DNA from: JADKAV01 sp037046735
Lineage (GTDB): Bacteria; Actinomycetota; Actinomycetes; S36-B12; UBA10799
Assembly (NCBI GenBank): GCA_037046735.1
Contig: JBAOHC010000020.1
Location: 186,001-250,000 of the forward strand
Length of the DNA: 64,000 bases
Direction: 5' to 3'
The stretch's first letter is position 1, and each line of letters begins with the position of its first letter. The translations under genes were made by a program, and so were the position numbers. Below, piece after piece: positions 1-5,957 of this stretch. Under the pieces are notes generated by a model. It did not search any database, was not told the origin of the DNA, and saw only the letters and a list, made by a program, of their open reading frames with translations.

Positions 1-1
1 C

Positions 2-1606
2 GTACCGCCGCTGGCACCGACCTCGAACAACCCCCCGCGTATTCCCTGGGACCGCACCGTCATCTACGAAACGCATGTCATGGGATTCACGAAACTGCAT
101 CCCGAGGTTCCAGAGGAGCTGCGCGGTACATACGCCGGCTTTGCCCATCCCGCAGTGGTGGGATATTTGAAGGATCTGGGCATCACCAGCGTGGAGTTGC
201 TGCCCGTGCAGCACTTCGTGCCCGAACCGATGCTGCTCGGCCGCGGGCTGACGAACTATTGGGGCTACAACCCGATCGGCTACTTCGCGCCGCACGCGGG
301 CTACGCCGCCCACGGGGAGCGCGGTGAACAGATCGCCGAGTTCCGCGACATGGTCGACGCCTTGCACGAGGCGGGCCTCGAGGTCCTCGTGGATGTGGTC
401 TACAACCACACCGCAGAAGGCGATCACCTGGGCCCGACGCTGGCCTGGAAGGGCGCGGCCAACGCCGACACCTACTGGATGCTCGAGGGTGGGCTCTACG
501 ACAACCCGACCGGCTGCGGCAACGCGATCCGGGCCGAGTCCCCGCGCATGGTCGAACTGATCCTGTCGTCATTGCGCTACTGGGTCACCGACCTGCACGT
601 GGACGGCTTCCGGTTCGACCTGGCCTCCACCCTGGCCCGCACCTCGGCGATGGTCACGACCTGGGCGCCGGTGCTCTCGGCGATGGCCGCAGACCCCGTG
701 TTGTCGCAAGTGAAACTGATCGCAGAGCCCTGGGACATTGGGATCGGCGGCTACCAGGCGGGCAATTTCCCCGGCCCGTGGGCCGAGTGGAACGACGTCT
801 TCCGTGGCACCGTGCGGGACACGTGGCGATCGATCGGCTCGCTGTCCGAACTCGGCGCCCGGCTCACCGGTTCCGCCGATCGCTTCGCGCACAATGGCCG
901 GCGGCCGTATGCCTCGATCAACTTCATCACCGCTCACGACGGCTTCACTTTGCACGACCTCGTGTCCTACAACGACAAGCACAACGAAGCCAACGGTGAG
1001 GACAACAACGACGGCAGCGACGACAACCGGAGTTGGAACGGCGGCGTCGAAGGGCCGACCGACGACACTGACGTGTTGGCCAATCGCCGTGCCCGGCAGC
1101 GATCCCTGCTGGCGACACTGATCCTCAGCGCGGGCACCCCCATGATCCTTTACGGTGACGAGGCCGGCCGGTCGCAGCAGGGCAACAACAACGTCTACTG
1201 CCAGGACAACGAACTCTCGTGGCAGGACTGGAGCAACCCCGACAGCGGCCTGATCGAATGGACCAAACTATTGCTGAAGATCCGCGCGCACTACTCCGTG
1301 CTGCGACCGCTGACGCACCCGTCACCAGAGGATCTGCACTGGTTCAACGAGGACGGCACGGTCCTCACCTCCGAGCAGTGGAACGATCCCGGAGTGCGCG
1401 TGGTCCAGGCCATGTTCAAGGGCGAACCGTCGGTGCTGCTGTGCCTGAACACGGGGCCCGATCCCGTTGAGATGGACTTCCCGATGCCGGCCCGCGTGGT
1501 GCTAGCTAGCGAGGACGTCACCTTGGCAGGCGCCGATCCGTCGGCGGGCGTCAAAGTGCCCTGCTACTCCATCGTCGTCGCCGAGGTCCTGCCCGAAACC
1601 CCATGA
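2..1606 (+). CDS. glgX: Glycogen debranching enzyme GlgX (5' end outside window)
   Basis: GH13 isoamylase-type enzyme that hydrolyses alpha-1,6 branches of glycogen. The frame is open to the window edge; codons before the first ATG (80) read as the conserved W-D-x-T-V-I-Y-E-T-H-V segment, so ATG 80 is internal and the true start lies upstream. Visible motifs: DVVYNHT (region I), DGFRFDLAS with the catalytic Asp, IAEPWD with the acid/base Glu and NFITAHDG with the transition-state Asp, in the usual order, followed by the typical C-terminal beta domain. It heads the glycogen genes glgE-glgB that follow after a 4 kb insertion of toxin-antitoxin and other small modules. Identity is firm; only the N-terminal carbohydrate-binding portion is missing. 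Confidence 0.95.
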   Translation, partial: VPPLAPTSNNPPRIPWDRTVIYETHVMGFTKLHPEVPEELRGTYAGFAHPAVVGYLKDLGITSVELLPVQHFVPEPMLLGRGLTNYWGYNPIGYFAPHAGYAAHGERGEQIAEFRDMVDALHEAGLEVLVDVVYNHTAEGDHLGPTLAWKGAANADTYWMLEGGLYDNPTGCGNAIRAESPRMVELILSSLRYWVTDLHVDGFRFDLASTLARTSAMVTTWAPVLSAMAADPVLSQVKLIAEPWDIGIGGYQAGNFPGPWAEWNDVFRGTVRDTWRSIGSLSELGARLTGSADRFAHNGRRPYASINFITAHDGFTLHDLVSYNDKHNEANGEDNNDGSDDNRSWNGGVEGPTDDTDVLANRRARQRSLLATLILSAGTPMILYGDEAGRSQQGNNNVYCQDNELSWQDWSNPDSGLIEWTKLLLKIRAHYSVLRPLTHPSPEDLHWFNEDGTVLTSEQWNDPGVRVVQAMFKGEPSVLLCLNTGPDPVEMDFPMPARVVLASEDVTLAGADPSAGVKVPCYSIVVAEVLPETP

Positions 1607-1944
1607 CTTCAGCTCCGCCTCATGGTGGCCTTCCTGGCTGTCGGCACCCACTACCAAGCGAAAACGTGTGCCGCGGCTTGACAAGCTCCATAGGGACACC
1701 CCCGATGCACCGCAAACGCTCGCTTGTGGGACTCGGTCCGGAGGTTGGTTCTCTGGACGCTTACTGCGGCGCTTGGGCCGCTCTCTCCTACCCGCCGACG
1801 TCACAACCACGGCGTTGTGCGCGACGCTGAGGGCTTCTCGCGGTACTGGGTCAGGCCGCTTGACGACGGCAGCAACGCCACGCTCACCTCGCCAAGTCAA
1901 GATTTCTCACTGCGGCTCGACGAGCGCAGGGACGGGTGAATGAC
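1607..1944. other. Intergenic stretch with one copy of the boundary repeat
   Basis: No reading frame here resembles a protein. The stretch lies between the convergent ends of glgX and the small membrane-protein gene and carries one copy of the hairpin-forming repeat at 1705-1732. Nothing else is recognisable. Confidence 0.6.
1705..1732 (+). repeat. Boundary repeat copy 1
   Basis: A 28-nt element identical at 25 of 28 positions to the copy at 4644-4671. It can fold as an imperfect hairpin, CCGCAAAC paired with GCTTGTGG around a GCTC loop. Two more divergent copies lie at 2572-2606 and 3954-3988. All four are on the same strand and sit between gene modules. Confidence 0.6.
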
Positions 1945-2409
1945 CTACGACCGTCGATGCCGCCCCCAACTGAAGAGACCGAGCACGCATCCGAAGGCCA
2001 TCAACAACAAGCCCGCAAGCGGCAGACTGAGTTCGCCGTTGGATACATTCATTTCCGGGAAGGCTCCAACGTCTACGAGGTTACCCACGGAGAGGTAGAC
2101 GTACGCTGACAGCAAGAAGAGCCCTGCGCCGAAACCCCCCACAGACAGACCAGCCCATGGGATGCGCGCCCTTCTGAACGCTATGACCATGATGAGGCCT
2201 AGCGCACCCATCGTCAGACTCAGCCAAAGCACCCCATCAACGCCGCCCCAGCCCAAGGCCTTGATGCCCGACCCGCCTTCGATTATGAGGAGAAGGTACG
2301 CGGTCCAAGCGCCAATGGCCGCCGAGAGCAAACCTGCGCCCAACGCGGCCAAGGTGGAACTGCGGTCCTGGGCCACACCGCCAGGATCCGGATCGGTGGC
2401 ACCGGCCAT
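1945..2409 (-). CDS. Small four-helix membrane protein, unknown function
   Basis: A 154-residue protein with four clear hydrophobic segments (roughly residues 20-45, 55-75, 85-110 and 125-145), a short polar loop with a few acidic residues before the last helix, and a basic C-terminal tail (GRHRRS). I do not recognise the family. I chose ATG 2409 over GTG 2415 because a TAGCCT hexamer ends 6 nt before it, the spacing seen at other apparently leaderless genes in this window. It is a stand-alone gene in the small-module island, flanked on both sides by boundary repeats. Confidence 0.6.
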   Translation of the reverse strand: MAGATDPDPGGVAQDRSSTLAALGAGLLSAAIGAWTAYLLLIIEGGSGIKALGWGGVDGVLWLSLTMGALGLIMVIAFRRARIPWAGLSVGGFGAGLFLLSAYVYLSVGNLVDVGAFPEMNVSNGELSLPLAGLLLMAFGCVLGLFSWGRHRRS

Positions 2410-2420
2410 TGGCACAGGCT
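2403..2420 (-). promoter_or_regulatory. Leaderless-type -10 box of the small membrane protein gene
   Basis: On the minus strand TAGCCT is followed by six bases and then ATG 2409. This spacing predicts a transcript beginning at or next to the start codon. Confidence 0.4.
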
Positions 2421-2526
2421 ATGCGCACCTCATGGCGTTTACGAGCATGCCGCTAGGTCCAGGCCCGGCATTTGTTCTGTTTGAGGTGCCTCCGGTAGCC
2501 GTCGAGGGACTTGCCGGACGACCAGC

Positions 2527-2579
2527 GATTGATCCATTTCGAGGCAGTGGCCTGACATTGCCTCGAATGAAGATCAATC
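2527..2579. repeat. Long nested inverted repeat
   Basis: GATTGATC (2527-2534) pairs with GATCAATC (2572-2579), and TTCGAGGCA (2538-2546) pairs with TGCCTCGAA (2559-2567). The junction is 3 nt on one side and 4 nt on the other, and the loop is 12 nt. Together this gives a 17-bp two-part stem. The right arm overlaps boundary repeat copy 2. It lies in the 319-nt gap between the small membrane protein gene and the RelE-type toxin gene. There is no T-rich tail, so a plain terminator is not convincing. Confidence 0.65.
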
Positions 2580-2606
2580 CGTCTCACAAACCTTCGTTTA
2601 TGGGAC
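2572..2606 (+). repeat. Boundary repeat copy 2
   Basis: Thirty-five nt, 29 of them identical to copy 3 at 3954-3988; both begin GATCAATCC. The last 20 nt match copy 1 at 16 of 20 positions. CACAAAC and GTTTATG flank a CTTC loop and can pair with one mismatch. Confidence 0.6.
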
Positions 2607-2728
2607 GCCGTCCCCCGGTTCTGCGGAATACGCGAGGTGCTTCAGGAGCGGTCCTCTGCGGCGTTCGTGTCAGCTTGCGCGAGATTCGTAGTTGGAGACG
2701 AGAGCGGGAGCCCACTTGCGATGAATCT

Positions 2729-2995
2729 CTATTGTGAACGGTAAACGTCCGCCCGGTGCTGCACCGCGACCACGGTGATGCAGGCCCGATTGTCCTCGAT
2801 CAGGTACACCACCCGGTAGTCTCCGCGACGGGCACTGTGCAGACCCTCGAGGTCGAATCGCAGCGCCTTGCCCACGCGCCAGGGGTTCTGTGTCAATCCG
2901 CCGTACACGAACTCGACGCAGGCGGTGGCCACCTTCTCGGGGAGGCGCTCCAAGGTCTTCTGTGCGGCCGCGGACCATCGGATCTCATAACTCAA
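2729..2995 (-). CDS. RelE/ParE-family toxin
   Basis: An 88-residue protein of the RelE/ParE fold, the usual size for the family. It begins YEIRWSAAAQKTLERLPEKV and carries the family core L-x-G-x-x-x-x-R-x-G-D-Y-R-V-V-Y with terminal basic residues, as in mRNA-cleaving RelE toxins. The start is TTG 2995, overlapping the antitoxin stop as TTGA, so translation is coupled to the antitoxin. The order antitoxin-toxin is the usual one. Homology supports the family; activity and target (ribosome-bound mRNA or gyrase) cannot be told from sequence. Confidence 0.88.
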   Translation of the reverse strand: MSYEIRWSAAAQKTLERLPEKVATACVEFVYGGLTQNPWRVGKALRFDLEGLHSARRGDYRVVYLIEDNRACITVVAVQHRADVYRSQ

Positions 2996-3276
2996 GGCCG
3001 GATTCGGCCCATCATCTGCTCCTTTGACAGTGTCTGTGCCGTGGTGCCGCCGCTGAGTTCCTCGCGTGAGGCCCGAATCTGGTCCATAACCGCGGCGTCA
3101 CTAAGCACCGCCAGCGTCTCCTCCAGGGACTGCAGGTCGTCGGCGCTGATGAGAACAGCCGCGGGGCGGCCGTGCTTGGTGATGGTCACGCGCGCATGTT
3201 CGGTTTCCACGTCCTCGACAACCTGCGATAGGCGGTCCTTCACCTCGGCAAGGGACATCTGCTCAGCGACACTCAT
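2992..3276 (-). CDS. Phd/YefM-family antitoxin
   Basis: A 94-residue antitoxin. The N-terminal MSVAEQMSLAEVKDRLSQVV and the following V-T-I-T-K-H-G-R-P-A-A-V-L-I-S segment form the Phd/YefM DNA-binding fold; the C-terminal half is the toxin-binding region. The frame is open upstream to 3501, but ATG 3276 fits the family N-terminus exactly. No Shine-Dalgarno sequence precedes it; a duplicated TAGCCAT lies immediately upstream and could hold the -10 region and an operator. It is transcribed with the downstream RelE-type toxin, which it overlaps by 4 nt. The family normally autorepresses the operon. Confidence 0.88.
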   Translation of the reverse strand: MSVAEQMSLAEVKDRLSQVVEDVETEHARVTITKHGRPAAVLISADDLQSLEETLAVLSDAAVMDQIRASREELSGGTTAQTLSKEQMMGRIRP

Positions 3277-3348
3277 GGCTATAAGTATGGCTAGTTGTCT
3301 GGACTCTGTCCATCCTCGACAAGTGCTCGCCGACAGCCGCGCAGTTGG

Positions 3349-3595
3349 CCCATTCGGGACGCGGACCCGGCCATCAACACCGATCCTGAACGCAACCGTT
3401 TCTGCAGGGGAGGACGTCGTGGTAAGCGGCGACGAGCACTTCCTCGGCCTGGCCCTCGAACGGCCGAACACTGTCACGGCCAGAGCGTTCTTGGACATCA
3501 CGCCGACCGTGGACGCGGATGCCCCGGCCGGGGATTCATCTCAAGTGGACCGATCCCGTCCCGACAAGAGGGCCTTGAGCCACTGGCCGGTGTAG
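3349..3595 (+). pseudogene. Remnant of a PIN-domain nuclease (frameshifted, N-terminus lost)
   Basis: Two adjoining frames together read R-D-A-D-P (from about 3355) and then ILNATVSAGEDVVVSGDEHFL...VTARAFLD. This is the C-terminal half of a PIN-domain toxin: the R-D-x-D-D region, the conserved V-V-S-G-D-x-H-F-L core with its acidic residue, and the final T-x-x-x-F-L. A +1 shift separates the two pieces near 3385. The N-terminal half is missing because the antitoxin gene and its promoter on the other strand occupy that position. It is most likely a decayed VapC-like cassette. Confidence 0.5.
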
Positions 3596-3693
3596 ACACT
3601 GGCTGCGGTCTCGTCCCGCCACGAGAAGTAGCCAAGGCACGGGGTCGCGAGGCGCAGAATGAACCGACGTCAGCCTCGCCGTTCGCCTCGTGG

Positions 3694-3955
3694 AAGGGGC
3701 GGGAGGGCAACGACTTCGACACCGCCTTGCTCATCAGTGGCGACGGGACTTCGTACGGCCATCCAGTCAGCCAGGCGCCTGAAACAGGACCGTCGCATCG
3801 TGGTCGTCTTCCCGCCCAAGCGGACCAGGGATGCACTCCGAAAGGCCGCCGACGCGAGCTTCGTTCTGGGCCACGGCCGCATCTCCGGCAACCAGTTGCC
3901 CTCAACTGTCGTCGGCCCAAGAGCCGACCTTCGCCGACCGACACATTGGCATTGA
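3694..3955 (+). pseudogene. Remnant of a NYN-domain ribonuclease-like protein (frameshifted)
   Basis: Frame 1 reads KGREGNDFDTALLISGDG, and after one extra G in the run near 3745 the next frame continues LRTAIQSARRLKQDRRIVVVFPP...LRKAADASFVLG and ends NQLP...RRPTHWH. This is the C-terminal half of a NYN (PIN-like) protein: K-G-x-D, the D-T-A-L-L-I-S-G-D core, a V-V-x-F-P-P strand and the L-P...P-x-x-W terminus. Upstream sequence (3596-3693) does not give the N-terminal D-x-x-N half. Removing one G restores a continuous frame through the stop at 3953-3955. Whether the shift is biological or a sequence error, the N-terminus is absent, so it is called a remnant. Confidence 0.55.
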
Positions 3956-3988
3956 TCAATCCCTCTCAAATACCTTCGGTTTTTGGAC
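3954..3988 (+). repeat. Boundary repeat copy 3
   Basis: Identical at 29 of 35 positions to copy 2 (2572-2606). It overlaps the last two bases of the NYN remnant stop codon and lies between that remnant and the end of the YoeB-type toxin gene. Its centre contains a TTCG loop closed by C-G. Confidence 0.6.
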
Positions 3989-4054
3989 GGACTGAGCTGC
4001 CATGAGGAGTACGAGTTGGTCCGACGACTCGCCCCGAGCCTTTGCGCGGACAGG

Positions 4055-4318
4055 TCACTCGTAATGGGTCCACATGCGCAGGACGTGAACGACGCGTTCT
4101 TCAGCGAGAACCTCGTGAACCAGACGGTGCTGGATGTTGATCCGCCGCGAGTAGCAGCCGGCGAGATCGCCAACCAGCTTCTCGTAACGCGGCGGGTTCG
4201 CGAACGGATCTTCCGCGAGGACATCCAGCAGTCGCTGCGCCTTGCCCTTCAGTCCGGCGGATGCAAGTTTGCGGGCATCTTTCTGAGCCGCCTCGGAATA
4301 GACCAGCCGCCACGGCAT
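4055..4318 (-). CDS. YoeB/Txe-family toxin
   Basis: An 87-residue toxin of the YoeB/Txe family (RelE superfamily). It begins P-W-R-L-V-Y-S-E-A-A-Q-K-D-A-R-K-L and ends with the diagnostic Y-S-R-R-I-N-x-x-H-R-L-V-H-E-V segment and R-M-W-T-H-Y-E, matching the YoeB terminus where His and Tyr contribute to mRNA cleavage on the ribosome. ATG 4318 shares its A with the antitoxin TGA (TGATG); ATG 4324 is an alternative two codons longer. Gene order and coupling are those of yefM-yoeB. Family identity is strong. Confidence 0.92.
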   Translation of the reverse strand: MPWRLVYSEAAQKDARKLASAGLKGKAQRLLDVLAEDPFANPPRYEKLVGDLAGCYSRRINIQHRLVHEVLAEERVVHVLRMWTHYE

Positions 4319-4560
4319 CACCATGCGAGGGTTTCGGAGCCCGCCTCGATGCCTTCGACGCGCGCATCTCGGATCGACTCGGTGAAACCCGGCAAGCCTG
4401 AGAGGAACAGAGTCTCCTGGATGGCCCGCCAATCATCCTCGCCGATCAGAACGGCGTTGCCACGCTGTCCGGTGATGGTCAGCGGCTCAGAGTCCTCGTT
4501 GACCTGGTCGATGAGCCGGTACAGGTTCGCCCTGGCCGACGTCGCGCTTACAGAAGTCAT
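4318..4560 (-). CDS. YefM-family antitoxin
   Basis: An 80-residue antitoxin. M-T-S-V-S-A-T-S-A-R-A-N-L-Y-R-L-I-D-Q-V matches the YefM N-terminal DNA-binding helix region, followed by P-L-T-I-T-G-x-R-G-N-A-V-L-I and a toxin-binding C-terminus. ATG 4560 is supported by a GGAGG sequence about 8 nt upstream; the alternative start 15 nt upstream would include that site. A palindrome at 4582-4599 is placed to act as the operator through which YefM-YoeB complexes autorepress. It is coupled to the toxin by a one-base overlap. Confidence 0.9.
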   Translation of the reverse strand: MTSVSATSARANLYRLIDQVNEDSEPLTITGQRGNAVLIGEDDWRAIQETLFLSGLPGFTESIRDARVEGIEAGSETLAW

Positions 4561-4581
4561 CTGCAACACCTCCACAGCAAA

Positions 4582-4599
4582 CGTACGCTATTCCGTACG
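4582..4599. promoter_or_regulatory. Candidate YefM operator
   Basis: Two CGTACG hexamers separated by 6 nt, 22 nt upstream of the antitoxin start. E. coli YefM binds a pair of TGTACA palindromes in the same position, so this is the likely autoregulatory site; the link is by analogy. Confidence 0.5.
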
Positions 4600-4643
4600 C
4601 ACGATCCAGGGTTTGGATGACCTGCCCAATGCCGTTGGCGATC

Positions 4644-4671
4644 ATGCACCGCAAACGCTCGTTTTCGGGAC
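4644..4671 (+). repeat. Boundary repeat copy 4
   Basis: Twenty-five of 28 nt identical to copy 1 at 1705-1732. Two of the three differences fall in the hairpin's 3' arm. It lies between the YefM operator and the end of the secreted-protein gene, marking the right edge of the small-module island. Confidence 0.6.
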
Positions 4672-4822
4672 ATGGAGCGATAGGGAGAACTTCAGGCGAC
4701 GTCAGAAACGGGCGGTATAGCCACTTACGGCACATCGCCCTTCATCGCTGCCACGGCCAGCGCCCACCGGCTGCACGGGGAACACGTCGGCGCGCTCTGC
4801 GACGGCGTCGGGCACGGGCTCC

Positions 4823-5803
4823 TCAGCCGGTGGCCAGGTCCCAGTACCAGCGGTTGGTCACAGCCTCCGCAGGGCGATTGATGTCCCCGGACAACGAGGC
4901 GGACCACGTCTTCGTGTAGCGGCCGGCCTCCCCCGTCGCCGCGACGCTGAGCCCGTTCGTCAACAGGATGTTGCTCTCACCCGCGAACTGCAAGGTGGTG
5001 GGCCGGGTCTTGCTGACCCAGACATCGCCGAGGTCGGGATCGGGCTCGAGGTACTCGCAGGTCAACTGCACTGACGGTGAGGTTCCGGTCGGAACGGACA
5101 GATCCAGGTCGTAGCGGTAGGCCTTATACCTCGGGTCGAGCTCCTTCGACACAGTCATGTGCCCGTCCAGGGCGTCCATCGCGAACACGCCAGCGCTCGG
5201 CGTGGCCGAGCAGGCTCGCCGATTGGGGCCGTTGAGCACCGAGGGGTCGTACTGCCAGGAGACCGAGCCCTCGATCGGGGTGTAATGCACCTGGCCGTCA
5301 TTCCACGGCTGATTCGTGACCGGATCCCGATCCTGGTAGAAGTACGTGATTTGACCACTCCAGCGGGTGCCCGAGGTGTGATCTCCTCCGAGTGATCCCG
5401 CGTACTGCTTGGCCACGATCGACAGCGGAACTGCCTTGGTCTTGATGTCCTTGTCCGCCCCCTCACCCACGACGACAAGGCGGATGGATGCCACCCCGGC
5501 AGTTCGGAACGTCCTGGAGACCGTCAACTTGCCGTTGCTCTTGGACCGGTACGTCTTCACCGTGCGGAACGGGCCGCCCTGCTTGACCTGCAGTTTCACC
5601 TCCCGCTTCCCACCCTGAACTCGCACAGAGCGTGACCACGTGTCACCGGCCACGATCGTCACTGGAGCCGTCAACCATCCCCGCACCGGGGAGGCTGCGG
5701 TCAACGTCGACCCGCCGGTCGCAGGGGCAGACATCGCGGGGGCGATGGATGTGAGTGCCAACGCCGCGACGGCAGCGGTGGACACCAGGGTTTTTGTGAT
5801 CAT
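4823..5803 (-). CDS. Secreted protein of unknown function
   Basis: 326 residues with a clear Sec signal peptide (MITKTLVSTAAVAALALTSI..., cleavage after A-M-S-A near residue 26). A region rich in V, K and T (about 45-130) looks like an immunoglobulin-like beta domain, followed by a second beta-rich domain with two cysteines (in RACSATP and LTCEYLEP) that could form a disulfide. No catalytic motif or anchor is visible. ATG 5803 has GGAGG about 9 nt upstream. It is transcribed away from glgE and is not part of that operon. Family not recognised. Confidence 0.7.
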   Translation of the reverse strand: MITKTLVSTAAVAALALTSIAPAMSAPATGGSTLTAASPVRGWLTAPVTIVAGDTWSRSVRVQGGKREVKLQVKQGGPFRTVKTYRSKSNGKLTVSRTFRTAGVASIRLVVVGEGADKDIKTKAVPLSIVAKQYAGSLGGDHTSGTRWSGQITYFYQDRDPVTNQPWNDGQVHYTPIEGSVSWQYDPSVLNGPNRRACSATPSAGVFAMDALDGHMTVSKELDPRYKAYRYDLDLSVPTGTSPSVQLTCEYLEPDPDLGDVWVSKTRPTTLQFAGESNILLTNGLSVAATGEAGRYTKTWSASLSGDINRPAEAVTNRWYWDLATG

Positions 5804-5957
5804 CGTCGGCCTCCAGCGTCGGGTCCCTTGATCGTAATGCTGCGAAGGCGGTCATCAAAGCGAGGTGCGGCAATCGGGCGAGCGGCGCCGCATAACGGCG
5901 GCAGGTCCGCCCCGGCGGATCGCGCATGTCCGACGGGGACCGACTACCGTTTCAGGT

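Noticed and set aside
1705..4671. Chromosomal integron with attC sites
   Set aside because: The boundary repeats lack RYYYAAC and GTTRRRY core boxes, modules are not all in one direction, and no integrase gene is visible.
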